From the NCBI GenBank assembly GCA_024708885.1, contig JANJXT010000067.1, forward strand, positions 1-44,138: 44,138 nt of DNA, given 5' to 3'. The stretch is from Thiobacillus sp. (GTDB taxonomy: Bacteria; Pseudomonadota; Gammaproteobacteria; Burkholderiales; Thiobacillaceae). Made by a program: the position numbers and the translations under genes. Under the pieces are notes generated by a model. The model saw only the letters and a list, made by a program, of their open reading frames with translations. It searched no databases and was not told where the DNA came from. How positions within the stretch are numbered: the stretch's first letter is position 1; each line of letters starts with the position of its first letter. Below are positions 23,777 through 32,604 of the stretch, piece by piece.

Positions 23777-25120
23777 GTGCGGGCAGTGCCGGCCTGGCTG
23801 AGCGCCCTGCGCGACCTCGTCGTCGACGCCAGCCCCTTGCGCCGGTTCATGCTCGCATTGCTGGTTGTCCTGCCGCTCGCGGCATTGGCCGCGGCGTGGC
23901 TGCGTTTCAATGCGCCCGCCTACCAGACGCTGTACGCGCAACTGTCGGACCGCGCCGGCGGCGAAGTCATTGCCGCGCTGGAACAGCTGGATATCCCCTA
24001 CCGTCTGTCGCCGGCCGATGGCCGCATCGAGGTGCCGGCCGACCGTCTGCATGCCGCGCGCTACCGCCTCGCCGCGCGTGGATTGCCGCGCAGCGACGAC
24101 GCCGTCACCGACGCCGCGTCCGACGCGCCGGCGCTCGGGCTCACTTCGGCCCAGGTGCAGCAGCGGCAGCAGCGCGCGCTGGAACTGGAACTCGCCCGCT
24201 CGGTGCAGGCGCTCGATTCGGTCGAACTTGCCCGCGTCCACCTCGCACTGCCGAAAGTGTCGCCCTTCCTGCGCGACGCGCCCCCCGTAACCGCCGCGGT
24301 ACTGGTCCGCTTGCGCCCCGGCACCCGGCTCGATACCGCCCAGGTGACCAGCATCCAGACGCTGGTGGCGGCAAGCGTGCCGCGCCTGCAGCGGGAGCAC
24401 GTCCAGGTGATCGATCCGCACGGCGTGGTGCTGGGTGTGGCCGAGCCGGCCCCCGCCCCCTCCGCGCGCGCGGCCGTCGAGCACGATCTTGCGCGCCGCG
24501 CGCTGGCGGTGCTGACGCCGTGGCTTGGCGAACAGGTCAGCGTGCAGGTCACCGCCACCCTCGACGACAGCGAAACCGTGCAGACCGTCGAACGTGTGCG
24601 CAACGTCGTGGTGGCGGGCGAGGCGCGCCCGCTGGAAAAAAGCGTGCGCACCACGCGCGTGCCCGAGGGACGCGTGGCGCGGGTGAACGCGATCGTCGTG
24701 TTGCGGCTCGATGCGGCGCCGGAGGACGTGCGGCGGGCCGAGCAGATGGCCCGGCAGGCGTTGGGGCTGGTGCGTTCGCGCGGCGACAGCCTGGGCGTGT
24801 TCGTGCTGCCGGCTGCGGCACCTGCGCAGCAATCGCAGGCGCCTGCGGCGCCGCAGGCTGTTGCGCCGGCGGTGATTCCGCAGGTGCGCGCGGCGGAACC
24901 GGCGGCTGCCGCACGCGGGGTGTCGGTGGCGATAATGGGTTGGGGCGCTGGGCTCGCCGTGCTGGCGCTTGCAGGATTTTTCCTGTGGCGCCGGCGCGAG
25001 CCGGCGCCATCGGCCCCGGCCGAAGACGAGCTCGACGCCGTGCTGGGCAGTCTGCGCAGCGAAGTGCTTGCCGATCCGCGTATCGCGGCTGACGTCGTGC
25101 GCCTGTGGATGCGTGCATGA
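23777..25120 (+). CDS. fliF: Flagellar MS-ring protein FliF (short form)
   Basis: FliF builds the membrane ring on which the flagellum assembles. This one has 447 residues instead of about 550. A first helix is near 25-45. The ring-building motif domains follow: the YQTLYAQLSDRAGGEVIAALEQLDIPYRLS start, then ELARSVQALDSVELARVHLALPK. A second helix is near 390-415. The C terminus (AEDELDAVLGSLRSEV to ADPRIAADVVRLWM) matches the part that binds FliG. The GTG at 23777 is the only start after an in-frame stop at 23741 that keeps the first helix. A type III secretion homologue (SctJ) was considered, but fliG overlaps it downstream. Confidence 0.88.
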   Translation: MRAVPAWLSALRDLVVDASPLRRFMLALLVVLPLAALAAAWLRFNAPAYQTLYAQLSDRAGGEVIAALEQLDIPYRLSPADGRIEVPADRLHAARYRLAARGLPRSDDAVTDAASDAPALGLTSAQVQQRQQRALELELARSVQALDSVELARVHLALPKVSPFLRDAPPVTAAVLVRLRPGTRLDTAQVTSIQTLVAASVPRLQREHVQVIDPHGVVLGVAEPAPAPSARAAVEHDLARRALAVLTPWLGEQVSVQVTATLDDSETVQTVERVRNVVVAGEARPLEKSVRTTRVPEGRVARVNAIVVLRLDAAPEDVRRAEQMARQALGLVRSRGDSLGVFVLPAAAPAQQSQAPAAPQAVAPAVIPQVRAAEPAAAARGVSVAIMGWGAGLAVLALAGFFLWRRREPAPSAPAEDELDAVLGSLRSEVLADPRIAADVVRLWMRA

Positions 25121-26082
25121 GTCGCGCGGGGATGGAAAAGGCCGCAGCGCTGCTGCTCGCACTGGGTGAGGAAGCGGCTGCCGCCGTGTTCCGCTGTCTC
25201 GGCCCGCAGGAAGTCAGCGCGCTCGGCAGCGCCATGCGGGCCATTGAAGTATTGCCGCGCGAGCGGGTGCGCGAAATCCTGGGCGACTATGCCGCCGAAG
25301 CTGCGGAGCAGACCGGCTTTGCCGCCGACACACGGCGCTTTCTCGATGATGCGCTGAAGCAGGCGCTGCCGCCGGAACGCGCGCGCGAGGCGCTGCAGCG
25401 CATCAGCGTGCCGGCTTCGGCAGCCCTGGAGCGGCTGGCGTGGCGTCCGCCCGCCGAGATCTCAGGTTTGCTGGAGCCGCTGCCCGCGGCGCTCGTTGCA
25501 GTCGTCGTCGGACAACTGTCGCGCGATGTCGCGGCGGCCACGCTGGAGCTGCTGCCTGCGGCGCAGCGCGCCGACGCGCTGCAAAGCCTTGCGCAGGTTG
25601 GTGTCCCGACGCCCGATGCCCTGGCCGAGCTGGACGACTGGCTCTCCGGCCTCGACCGCGCCGGCGCTGCGCCGGGCGAAGCGATGGCGGCGACGCTGCT
25701 GGCGCAGATGAGTTCGGGCAGCAGCAGCGCCGCGCTGAACCAGATCGGGCAACGCGATGCCGAGCTCGCCGCGCGCCTGCGCGTACATAATCTGGGCTTC
25801 GAGGATCTGGCGCGCCTGTCCGAGTCTGGGCGCCGGACCTTCCTGCGCAATGTCGGCGCGCGCACGCTGCTGCATGCGCTGAAAGGCAGCGACGGCCGCG
25901 CGCTCGAAGCGCTGACGGCGGTGATGACGCCGACCGCGGCGCAACGCCTGCGCGACGATCTCGATACGCTGGGGGCGGTGCCGGTCAGCGAAATCCAGGC
26001 CGCGCAGGAGGCCGTCGGTGAAAACCTGCGCCGCCTGCTGGCCGAGGGGGCGATCCACATTGCCGAGGAGCGCGCAGCATGA
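25117..26082 (+). CDS. fliG: Flagellar motor switch protein FliG (divergent)
   Basis: FliG couples the stator to the rotor and binds FliF. The 321-residue protein starts in an ATGA overlap with fliF. An N-terminal domain (MEKAAALLLALGEEAAAAVFRCL) matches the FliF-binding part. The C-terminal domain has FEDLARLSE, LLHALKG and the charged RDDL (279-282) that carries torque residues. The middle domain lacks the usual EHPQ motif and reads EPLP at 120-123, and it is followed by a long alanine-rich section. The contact to FliM usually uses EHPQ, so the FliM interface may differ or be absent. Confidence 0.85.
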   Translation: MSRAGMEKAAALLLALGEEAAAAVFRCLGPQEVSALGSAMRAIEVLPRERVREILGDYAAEAAEQTGFAADTRRFLDDALKQALPPERAREALQRISVPASAALERLAWRPPAEISGLLEPLPAALVAVVVGQLSRDVAAATLELLPAAQRADALQSLAQVGVPTPDALAELDDWLSGLDRAGAAPGEAMAATLLAQMSSGSSSAALNQIGQRDAELAARLRVHNLGFEDLARLSESGRRTFLRNVGARTLLHALKGSDGRALEALTAVMTPTAAQRLRDDLDTLGAVPVSEIQAAQEAVGENLRRLLAEGAIHIAEERAA

Positions 26083-26669
26083 GCCGCGATGACGAGACGA
26101 CCGCCTTCGAACGCTGGGAGGTGGTGGAACTGGCGACCCCGGTGCCGCCGCCCGGGCTCGATCCGCAGGTCGAGCTGGCGCGGTTGCGCGAACAGGTACG
26201 CGCCGAAGCCTATGCGGAGGGCTTGGCGGCGGGGCGCGCGGAAGCCGAACAATCGTGCGTGCGCATGAAACAGCTGGTCGAGAGCTTCGGCGACACCCTC
26301 GACAACCTCGATTTCCGTCTCGCCGACATGGTGCTGGAACTCGCACTCGACATTGCGCGGCAGGTGGTGGCGGGCGAGCTTGCCGCACACCCCGAGCGCA
26401 TTCTGGAGGTGGTCAATCTGGCACTGAAGCAGATGGTGGAGAGCACGCGCGAGGCGCGCCTGCTGCTCAATCCGGACGATGCCGCGCTGGTGCGCCCGCA
26501 TCTGGAGCAGGTGCTCGACAAGGCGCGTCTGCGCATCGTCGAGGATGTGCGCATCGTGCGCGGCGGTTGCCTGATCGAGACGCCGCACGGCGACATCGAC
26601 GCCACCCTGCCGGCGCGCTGGCGCCAGGTCGTGCAGGTGCTCGGTTCCAGCCGCGACTGGCTCGACTGA
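26079..26669 (+). CDS. fliH: Flagellar export ATPase regulator FliH
   Basis: FliH is the stator of the flagellar export ATPase FliI. The 196-residue protein starts in an ATGA overlap with fliG. An acidic N terminus leads into a helix with the typical small-residue pattern AYAEGLAAGRAEAEQ (about 45-60), then the helical body and a C-terminal domain resembling the delta subunit of F-type ATPases (LLLNPDDAALVRPHLEQV, then GGCLIETPHGDIDATLPARWRQV). The fliI gene lies 89 bp downstream. Confidence 0.85.
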   Translation: MSRDDETTAFERWEVVELATPVPPPGLDPQVELARLREQVRAEAYAEGLAAGRAEAEQSCVRMKQLVESFGDTLDNLDFRLADMVLELALDIARQVVAGELAAHPERILEVVNLALKQMVESTREARLLLNPDDAALVRPHLEQVLDKARLRIVEDVRIVRGGCLIETPHGDIDATLPARWRQVVQVLGSSRDWLD

Positions 26670-26684
26670 GGCTTCGTGGACGTT

Positions 26685-26762
26685 ATGATGCAGCCTGGTT
26701 CCCTGCCTGACCCCGCCATGTCCCTTGCGGCCGCCTCTCTGACCGTGGAGCTTCGCGCATGA
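26685..26762 (+). CDS. Possible 25-codon coupling ORF before fliI
   Basis: A short frame (ATG at 26685, a second ATG at 26688) ends in a TGA that overlaps the fliI start codon as ATGA (26759-26762). All other neighbours in this operon overlap in the same manner, while fliH and fliI are separated by a gap this ORF fills exactly. It may carry ribosomes on to fliI, so its translation rather than its peptide could matter. It has no recognisable domain and could be chance. Confidence 0.25.
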   Translation: MMQPGSLPDPAMSLAAASLTVELRA

Positions 26763-28156
26763 GCGAGCGCACCGTTCGCCTGCGCGAGTATCTCGCCAAC
26801 TGCCGGCGTGCGGTGGGATGGGCGACGCCCATCGCGTCGAGCGGGCGGCTGACGCGGGTGTCCGGTCTGGTGATGGAGGCGGTCGGCCTGCGGTTGCCGG
26901 TGGGCAGCCAGTGCCAGGTGCAGGTACCCGGCGGGCAGAGCATCGAGGCCGAAGTGGCCGGTTTTTCCGGTGACCGGCTGTTCATCATGCCGGCGACCGA
27001 CATCTACGGCGTCATGCCCGGCGCACGCGTGATTCCCGAAGACCCGCTGGCGGTCCAGCCACCGCGCCTCGGGGCGCGCTATGTGCCGCGCCGGCGTGCG
27101 CAGGACCGCGTGCGCCAGGTGCCGGTGGGCGAACGTCTGCTCGGGCGCGTGCTCGACGGGGCGGGACGGCCGCTCGACGGCCTGGGGCCGGTGCCGCTGG
27201 AGCGCCGCGTCCCCCTGTACAGCCGTCCGGTCAATCCGCTCGAACGCGCGCCGATTCGCCAGACGCTCGACGTCGGCGTGCGCGCGATCAACGGGCTGCT
27301 CACCGTGGGGCGTGGTCAGCGACTGGGCCTGTTCGCCGGCTCCGGCGTCGGCAAGAGCGTGCTGCTCGGCATGATGGCGCGCTATACCGAGGCCGACGTC
27401 GTGGTGGTCGGGCTGATCGGCGAGCGCGGCCGCGAGGTCAAGGAATTCATCGACCGCATTCTCGGTGCCGAGGGCATGGCGCGTGCGGTGGTGGTCGCTT
27501 CGCCCGCCGACCATCCGCCGCTGATGCGCCTCAATGGCGCGGCCTACGCCATGTCGATCGCCGAATATTTCCGGGATCACGGCAAGCACGTGCTGCTCAT
27601 CATGGACTCGCTCACCCGTTATGCCATGGCGCAGCGCGAAGTGGCGCTGGCGATCGGCGAGCCGCCGGCGACCAAGGGCTATCCGCCCTCGGTGTTCTCC
27701 AAGCTGCCCGCGCTCGCCGAGCGCGCCGGCAACGGCAAGCCGGGCGGCGGATCGATCACCGCCTTCTTCACCGTGCTGATGGAAGGCGACGACCAGCAGG
27801 ATCCGATCGCCGACGCCGCGCGTGCGATTCTCGACGGGCATATCGTGCTGTCGCGCGACCTCGCCGACGCCGGCCACTATCCGGCGATCGACATCGAGGC
27901 CTCGATCAGCCGGGCGCAGCCGGACCTGCTTGCGGAGGAGGCACTGGAGCGCACGCGCCGCTTCAAGTACCTGTATTCGCGCTACATGCGCAGCCGCGAC
28001 CTGATGGCGGTCGGCGCCTACGTTCCGGGGGCCGACCTCGTGCTCGACGAGGGCGTGCGCCTGTATCCGCGCATGCAGGGCTATCTCATGCAGGGCATGC
28101 GCGAACGCGCCACGTTCGACGCCGCGCAGGCCGGTCTCGACGAGGTGCTCGCGTGA
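26759..28156 (+). CDS. fliI: Flagellar export ATPase FliI
   Basis: FliI is the hexameric ATPase that helps unfold and release export substrates. The protein has 465 residues. The N-terminal beta domain (about 25-100) precedes the catalytic domain with Walker [10 protein letters not shown] (Lys199), the [11 protein letters not shown] segment, Walker B near [20 protein letters not shown] and the [20 protein letters not shown] segment. It is close to the F1 beta subunit but has the typical FliI order of motifs. It follows fliH and overlaps fliJ (GTGA). The N terminus is long enough to bind FliH. Confidence 0.95.
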   Translation: MSERTVRLREYLANCRRAVGWATPIASSGRLTRVSGLVMEAVGLRLPVGSQCQVQVPGGQSIEAEVAGFSGDRLFIMPATDIYGVMPGARVIPEDPLAVQPPRLGARYVPRRRAQDRVRQVPVGERLLGRVLDGAGRPLDGLGPVPLERRVPLYSRPVNPLERAPIRQTLDVGVRAINGLLTVGRGQRLGLFAGSGVGKSVLLGMMARYTEADVVVVGLIGERGREVKEFIDRILGAEGMARAVVVASPADHPPLMRLNGAAYAMSIAEYFRDHGKHVLLIMDSLTRYAMAQREVALAIGEPPATKGYPPSVFSKLPALAERAGNGKPGGGSITAFFTVLMEGDDQQDPIADAARAILDGHIVLSRDLADAGHYPAIDIEASISRAQPDLLAEEALERTRRFKYLYSRYMRSRDLMAVGAYVPGADLVLDEGVRLYPRMQGYLMQGMRERATFDAAQAGLDEVLA

Positions 28157-28605
28157 CGCCGTTCGCCCTGGCGCGCGTGCTCGCGCTCGCGGAACAGCGC
28201 GCCGAAGCGCTGTCGCGCACGGTCAAGCACAGTCACGGCGTCTGGCTGCGCGCGCGCGGCCGTCTGGTGCAACTCAACAGCCTGCGCGACGCGCACATCG
28301 CACAACTCGGCGGACGCCTGCGTAGCGGTGTGTCGGCGGTGCAACTGCAGGCCGCGCAGCGCCTGCAGCGTGTCCAGGCGGACGAGCGCGCCGCCGCGCA
28401 GGCCGCCGTCGACGCCGCGTGGCACGCATGGCAGGCGCGCCTTGCGGAATGGATGCAGGCGGCGCAGCGGCTCAAGGCGCTGCAATTGCTCGAACAGCGC
28501 CATCGGGCGCACCTCGCGGTGCAACAGCGCCGCATCGAGCAGCGCCAGCACGACGAACTGGCCGAACTGCGGCACCGCCGCGAAAGCGGGCGGCGCGGAT
28601 CATGA
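28153..28605 (+). CDS. fliJ: Flagellar protein FliJ
   Basis: FliJ forms the stalk between FliI and the export gate. The 150-residue protein starts with a GTG that overlaps the fliI stop (28153-28156). It is almost entirely helical and rich in Gln, Arg, Ala and Leu, with long heptad stretches, for example [18 protein letters not shown] and [20 protein letters not shown]. The first residues ([17 protein letters not shown]) match the start of FliJ proteins. Identification rests on composition, length and place. Confidence 0.82.
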   Translation: MTPFALARVLALAEQRAEALSRTVKHSHGVWLRARGRLVQLNSLRDAHIAQLGGRLRSGVSAVQLQAAQRLQRVQADERAAAQAAVDAAWHAWQARLAEWMQAAQRLKALQLLEQRHRAHLAVQQRRIEQRQHDELAELRHRRESGRRGS

Positions 28606-29072
28606 AGCTGCTCGACCTCACCCAGGAGGAACGCGCCTGGCTGGCAGCGCCGCTGCAAGGCGGCGAGGGCACGGCGGCGCGCCTGGAGCGGACGCTCGCG
28701 GACACCCTGCGCGCCCGCCTGCGCTGCGCCGTGCGGCTCGATCCGGTGGCCGCCCCGGCGCCTGTCGCCGCGCCGGCCGTCCCCGTCTGGCGGATCGATG
28801 ATGCGCTCGCCGCACTGTGGCTGGCACGGCGGCTGGGCGGCCGCTTCACCGGCGGGCGCGCCCCGTTCGTATCCGCCGGCTTGCAAGCCACGCTGGACGC
28901 CATGCTGGCGGAACGCTGGTTCGATCCGCCGCGTGCGGTGCACGTGCCAGCGGCTTTTGCGTGGCGCGTCACCGCGGACGGCGTGACGGCGACCCTCGGC
29001 CTGGAACTGCCGCGCGAGACGCGCGCGATCACCCACTGGGCGCGACGAATCATTTCGGGGTCTGGCGCATGA
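28602..29072 (+). CDS. Unknown protein between fliJ and fliO
   Basis: The 156-residue protein overlaps fliJ (ATGA) and fliO (ATGA), so it is surely translated as part of the operon. I do not recognise it. It has a helical start (LTQEERAWLAAPL), then a stretch of alanine and proline (48-62), a second helical part (WRIDDALAALWLARRLGG) and a C-terminal part with alternating strands (WRVTADGVTATLGLELPR). It has no signal peptide, membrane segment or C-terminal SPOA domain. In other flagellar operons FliK, FliL, FliM and FliN lie here. It may be a shortened FliM/SctQ-like or hook-length-related protein, but nothing in the sequence proves this. Confidence 0.7.
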   Translation: MKLLDLTQEERAWLAAPLQGGEGTAARLERTLADTLRARLRCAVRLDPVAAPAPVAAPAVPVWRIDDALAALWLARRLGGRFTGGRAPFVSAGLQATLDAMLAERWFDPPRAVHVPAAFAWRVTADGVTATLGLELPRETRAITHWARRIISGSGA

Positions 29073-29338
29073 CAGCTTCCAGCTTCATCACCGTGCTTGT
29101 CAGCCTCGTTCTCATTCTCGGCGGTTTTGTCGCCGTCGCCTGGTTCGCGCGTCGCCATTTGCCCGGGCTCGGCGCGCAGGGCGCGATCAGGGTCGTGGGC
29201 TCGACCGCAGTGGGCCCGCGCGAGCGCGTCGTCGTGGTCGAGATCGAGGACACGCGACTCGTGCTGGGGGTCGGCAGCGGCAACGTGCGCCTGTTGCACG
29301 TCCTGTCCGGGGCGCCACCGACGGAGCCGCGCGCATGA
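29069..29338 (+). CDS. fliO: Flagellar export gate assembly protein FliO
   Basis: FliO helps assemble the FliP ring. The 89-residue protein has one membrane helix (about 6-27, ITVLVSLVLILGGFVAVAWFA) and a small cytoplasmic domain with the FliO pattern: IRVVGSTAVGPRERVVVVEIEDTRLVLGV. It overlaps the unknown gene upstream (ATGA) and fliP downstream (ATGA). The start at 29069 is well supported by the overlap and by the helix at the very N terminus. Confidence 0.85.
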   Translation: MTASSFITVLVSLVLILGGFVAVAWFARRHLPGLGAQGAIRVVGSTAVGPRERVVVVEIEDTRLVLGVGSGNVRLLHVLSGAPPTEPRA

Positions 29339-30063
29339 GAATCCTGGTCCTGCCGTGCGTGCTGCTCGCGAGCGGCGCGGTCTTTGCCGCCGAATCGAGC
29401 GTGCCGTTGTTGAGCGTCACGCCCGGCGCGGGTGGGCAGGTCATCGGCGTGCCGGGGGCGAGCCTGCCCTGGCTGCTGCTGTTCCCCTTCCTGCCGGCGC
29501 TGCTGCTGGCGTTCAGCGCGTTCGCCCGCATCGCCGTGGTGCTGTTCCTGCTGCGCCAGGGGCTTGGCAGCCACACCGCACCGCCGAATCTGGTATTGAG
29601 CGGACTGGCGGTACTGCTGACGATTTTCGTCATGTCGCCGGCCCTGAAGACCATCGACGCGGTGGCCTACCAGCCGTTTCTTTCGGGCGCGCTGAATTTC
29701 AACGATGCCGCGGCGAAGGCGGCCGAACCGCTGAAGGTCTTCATGTTGCGGCAGACGCGCGCGGAGGATCTGGCGCTCTTCACCGCCGACGACAGGACCG
29801 TCGACCCGAAGCGCGCCGAGACCGTGCCGCTGGCCGCGCTGGCGCCGGCCTTTCTCACCAGCGAACTCAAGACCGCGTTCCAGATCGGTTTCATGGTGGT
29901 GCTGCCTTTCCTCATCATCGACCTCGTGGTCGCCGCCGTGCTCACCGCGCTCGGCATGATCATGCTGCCGCCCCAGCTCGTTTCCCTGCCGCTGAAGCTG
30001 CTGCTGTTCGTCAGCGTCGATGGCTGGCATCTGCTGGTGGGCTCGCTGATAGGCAGCTTCTGA
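29335..30063 (+). CDS. fliP: Flagellar export gate protein FliP
   Basis: FliP, with FliQ and FliR, forms the inner-membrane pore of the export gate. The 242-residue protein begins with a cleavable signal (about 1-18, ending FAAES). Membrane helices follow: LLLFPFLPALLLAFSAFARIAVVLFLL, then LAVLLTIFVMSP, FMVVLPFLIIDLVVAAVLTALG and a final LKLLLFVSVDGWHLLVGSLIGSF, all in the usual order. It also has the conserved LKTAFQIGFMVVLPF segment. Length is normal for the family. Confidence 0.95.
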   Translation: MRILVLPCVLLASGAVFAAESSVPLLSVTPGAGGQVIGVPGASLPWLLLFPFLPALLLAFSAFARIAVVLFLLRQGLGSHTAPPNLVLSGLAVLLTIFVMSPALKTIDAVAYQPFLSGALNFNDAAAKAAEPLKVFMLRQTRAEDLALFTADDRTVDPKRAETVPLAALAPAFLTSELKTAFQIGFMVVLPFLIIDLVVAAVLTALGMIMLPPQLVSLPLKLLLFVSVDGWHLLVGSLIGSF

Positions 30064-30317
30064 TGGAAGCGCTCGCCCGCGACGCGCTCTGGCTCGTGCT
30101 GCTCATCGCGGTGCCGCCGCTGGCCGCCGGGCTTGCAGTGGCCTTCGCCGTCAGCCTGTTCCAGGCCGCCACGCAGATCCTCGAACCGACCTTGTCGTTC
30201 GTGCCCAAGCTCATCGTCGTCACGCTCGTGCTGGCGCTCCTGGGCGCGTGGATGGGCGGGCAGCTCGCCGATTTCGCGCGCATGCTGTTGACCGATTTCC
30301 CGGCCCTGCTGGAGTGA
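30063..30317 (+). CDS. fliQ: Flagellar export gate protein FliQ
   Basis: The 84-residue protein has two membrane helices (about 9-34 and 50-75) with the FliQ pattern ALWLVLLIAVPPLAAGLAVAF, then SLFQAATQILEPTLSFVPKLIVV. It starts at 30063, overlapping the fliP stop by one base, and ends in a GTGA overlap with fliR. Confidence 0.92.
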   Translation: MEALARDALWLVLLIAVPPLAAGLAVAFAVSLFQAATQILEPTLSFVPKLIVVTLVLALLGAWMGGQLADFARMLLTDFPALLE

Positions 30318-31066
30318 TTCCGCTCGCCGAAGCCCATCTGGCCGTCTGGGCATTGGTGTTCGCCCGGCTTGCCGGCTGGGCATGGTTCGATCCCATGGCC
30401 GGGCGCCTGCCACGCGCGCTGCGCCTCGGCCTCGCGGCCGCGCTCGCGGCGGCGCTGGCGCCCGGGGTGAGCGCCAGCGCGCCGGTGCCGTTCAGCGTCC
30501 AGGGCGTGCTGGCGCTGGGCATGGAAGCGCTGTGGGGCGCTGCGCTGGCACTCTGTGTGCGACTGGTATTTGCCGCCGTCAGCGCTGCACTTGTCTGGTT
30601 CGGGCACACGGCCACGGGTGGCCTCACCACGCTGACCGCGGCGCAGGCGGAGCCCCTGGACGCCGCCTGGCGCGCGCTCGCCGGCTGGCTTGCGGCGATG
30701 GCCTTTCTTGCCGCCAGCGGCCACCTGCTGGTGGTCGATGCCCTGCGCGACAGCTTCACAGCGATGCCCGCCGCCGTGCTGCCCGCCACAACAGATCTGC
30801 GTACGCTCGCGGAAGCGGGCGGTTGGCTCATTGCCGCCGGGGTCCAGCTCGCGCTGCCGCTGCTGGCGCTGGCGCTCCTGATCCAGCTCGCCTTCGGCCT
30901 GTTTGCCCGCGGCAGCCCCGGCGTCGACATGTTCTCCGCAGGCCTCGGCATTGCCGCGCTGGGCACGCTGGCGGCATGGATGTGGGCGGTGCCGCTGGTG
31001 GCGCACGCGGTCGCGCTCGGCGTCGAGGCGCTGGGCGGCTGGCTGGGGGTGCTGGTACCGCGGTGA
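30314..31066 (+). CDS. fliR: Flagellar export gate protein FliR
   Basis: The 250-residue protein has about six membrane helices and closes the export gate. The start is the GTG at 30314, which overlaps the fliQ stop (GTGA); an earlier in-frame start at 30248 would run inside fliQ. Typical features are VWALVFARLAGWAWFDPM at the start and LALLIQLAFGLFARGSPGVDMFSAGLGIA in the second half. FlhB, which usually sits next to FliR, is not found after it; the next gene is zwf. Confidence 0.92.
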   Translation: MIPLAEAHLAVWALVFARLAGWAWFDPMAGRLPRALRLGLAAALAAALAPGVSASAPVPFSVQGVLALGMEALWGAALALCVRLVFAAVSAALVWFGHTATGGLTTLTAAQAEPLDAAWRALAGWLAAMAFLAASGHLLVVDALRDSFTAMPAAVLPATTDLRTLAEAGGWLIAAGVQLALPLLALALLIQLAFGLFARGSPGVDMFSAGLGIAALGTLAAWMWAVPLVAHAVALGVEALGGWLGVLVPR

Positions 31067-31123
31067 CGCAGGTGTGGAACAGCGATGGAATTCACAATGC
31101 AATCTTTCGAGGAGTGAAGCACG

Positions 31124-32518
31124 ATGTCAGACAAGCCGGTTTCCGATGCCATCGTTCTGCTCGGCGCCACGGGCGATCTGGCGCGGCGCAAGATCTTCCC
31201 CGCACTGCACGACATGCTGCGGCACGGACGCACGCTGCCGCCGGTGGTCTGCGTGGCGCACACGCCCGGCTGGGACCTCGAACGCCTGCGCCAGCACGCC
31301 CGCGAAGGCATCGAGGCATTCGGCGGCGGAGCGGACGACGCGGTATTCCGCAATCTCGCCAGCCTGATGACCTACATCAACGGCGACTACGAGGACCCTG
31401 AAACCTTCGCCGCGCTGCGGCGGGCGCTGGAACACCGCCGGCACCCGCTGCACTATTTCGCGATTCCGCCCGCCATGTTTCCCGTGGTGGTGCGGGGGCT
31501 GGCCGAGGCGGGCTGCACGGCGGGCGCGCGCGTGGTGGTCGAAAAGCCCTTCGGCCGCGACCTCGATTCGGCGAAGTCGCTCAACGCCACGCTGCACGAG
31601 GCGCTGCCGGAATCGGACATCTTCCGCATCGACCATTACCTGGGCAAGGAAGCGGTGCAGAACATCCTGTATTTCCGCTTCGCCAATTCATTCCTCGAAC
31701 CGATCTGGAACCGCAACCACATCCGCCAGATCCAGATCACCATGGCGGAAAACTTCGGTGTGGCGGGACGCGGGCGCTTCTATGACTCGGTCGGCGCGAT
31801 CCGCGACGTGCTGCAGAACCATCTGCTGCAGATTCTTGCGCTGCTGGCGATGGAGCCGCCGCTGGGGACCAGCGCGGAGGCGGTGCGCGACGAGCAGGCC
31901 AAGCTGCTGAAAGCGATCCGCCCGCTGGCGCCGGGCGACGTGGTCCGCGGCCAGTACGAGGGTTATCGCAACGAGGACGGCGTCGCACATGGTTCCGACA
32001 CGGAGACCTTCGCCGCGGTGCGTTTCTTCGTCGACACCTGGCGCTGGGCGGGCGTGCCCTTCATCGTGCGCACCGGCAAGCATCTGCCGCTCACCACCAC
32101 CGAAATCCGCGCCGAATTCCAGTTGCCGCCGCAGCGTGTGTTTGCCCTGTCCGAGACCGGCCCGCTGGCGCCGAACTATCTGCGCATGCGCCTGTCGCCC
32201 ACAGTGTCGATCGCACTGGGCGCGCGCACCAAGAATGCCGGCGACCGCATGGTGGGCCGGCCGGTTGAACTGTACGTGTGCAACAGCCATCCGGACGAGA
32301 TGAGCGCCTACGAGCGGCTGCTCGGCGATGCCATGGACGGCGAAGCCATGCTGTTCGCGCGCCAGGACGCGGTCGAGGCGGCCTGGCGCGTGGTCGAGCC
32401 GGTGCTGTCGCATCACGATCCCGTCTGTCTGTACGAGTCGGGTACCTGGGGGCCGAGCGAGGGCGATCTCCTGCTGGCCGGCGGCCGCTGGCACAATCCG
32501 CGCGCACCGCAGGGTTAG
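31124..32518 (+). CDS. zwf: Glucose-6-phosphate 1-dehydrogenase
   Basis: This enzyme starts the oxidative pentose phosphate pathway and makes NADPH. The 464-residue protein shows the nucleotide-binding GATGDLA (14-20), the substrate motif DHYLGKE (170-176, with Lys175), and the [18 protein letters not shown] segment with the catalytic His. E. coli Zwf is about 490 residues, so this is slightly short, with no lost motif. An AGGAG ribosome-binding site lies about 8 bp before the ATG. There is no pgl or edd next to it. It ends 86 bp before dapA. Confidence 0.95.
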   Translation: MSDKPVSDAIVLLGATGDLARRKIFPALHDMLRHGRTLPPVVCVAHTPGWDLERLRQHAREGIEAFGGGADDAVFRNLASLMTYINGDYEDPETFAALRRALEHRRHPLHYFAIPPAMFPVVVRGLAEAGCTAGARVVVEKPFGRDLDSAKSLNATLHEALPESDIFRIDHYLGKEAVQNILYFRFANSFLEPIWNRNHIRQIQITMAENFGVAGRGRFYDSVGAIRDVLQNHLLQILALLAMEPPLGTSAEAVRDEQAKLLKAIRPLAPGDVVRGQYEGYRNEDGVAHGSDTETFAAVRFFVDTWRWAGVPFIVRTGKHLPLTTTEIRAEFQLPPQRVFALSETGPLAPNYLRMRLSPTVSIALGARTKNAGDRMVGRPVELYVCNSHPDEMSAYERLLGDAMDGEAMLFARQDAVEAAWRVVEPVLSHHDPVCLYESGTWGPSEGDLLLAGGRWHNPRAPQG

Positions 32519-32547
32519 GCGGCAAAGCGGTGCGCGCCAAGATGCAT

Positions 32548-32590
32548 TAGAATAATGGGATTTCATTGTAGCGGCGCCGCCCGGCGGCGC
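32548..32590 (+). promoter_or_regulatory. Possible dapA promoter with leader hairpin
   Basis: A -10-like TAGAAT (32548-32553) lies in the only AT-rich stretch between zwf and dapA; the -35 element is not clear. Immediately after comes a perfect 7-bp hairpin, GCGCCGC and GCGGCGC with a 3-base loop (32574-32590), which ends 14 bases before the dapA start. Confidence 0.35.
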
Positions 32591-32604
32591 ATTGCGGACT
32601 CAGC

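Noticed and set aside
23718-23801. Short GTG frame before fliF, considered as a remnant of fliE
   Set aside because: No FliE likeness, no ribosome-binding site, and it overlaps fliF out of frame.
23777-25120. SctJ of a type III secretion system instead of FliF
   Set aside because: There is a C-terminal FliG-binding tail and a fliG gene directly after it.
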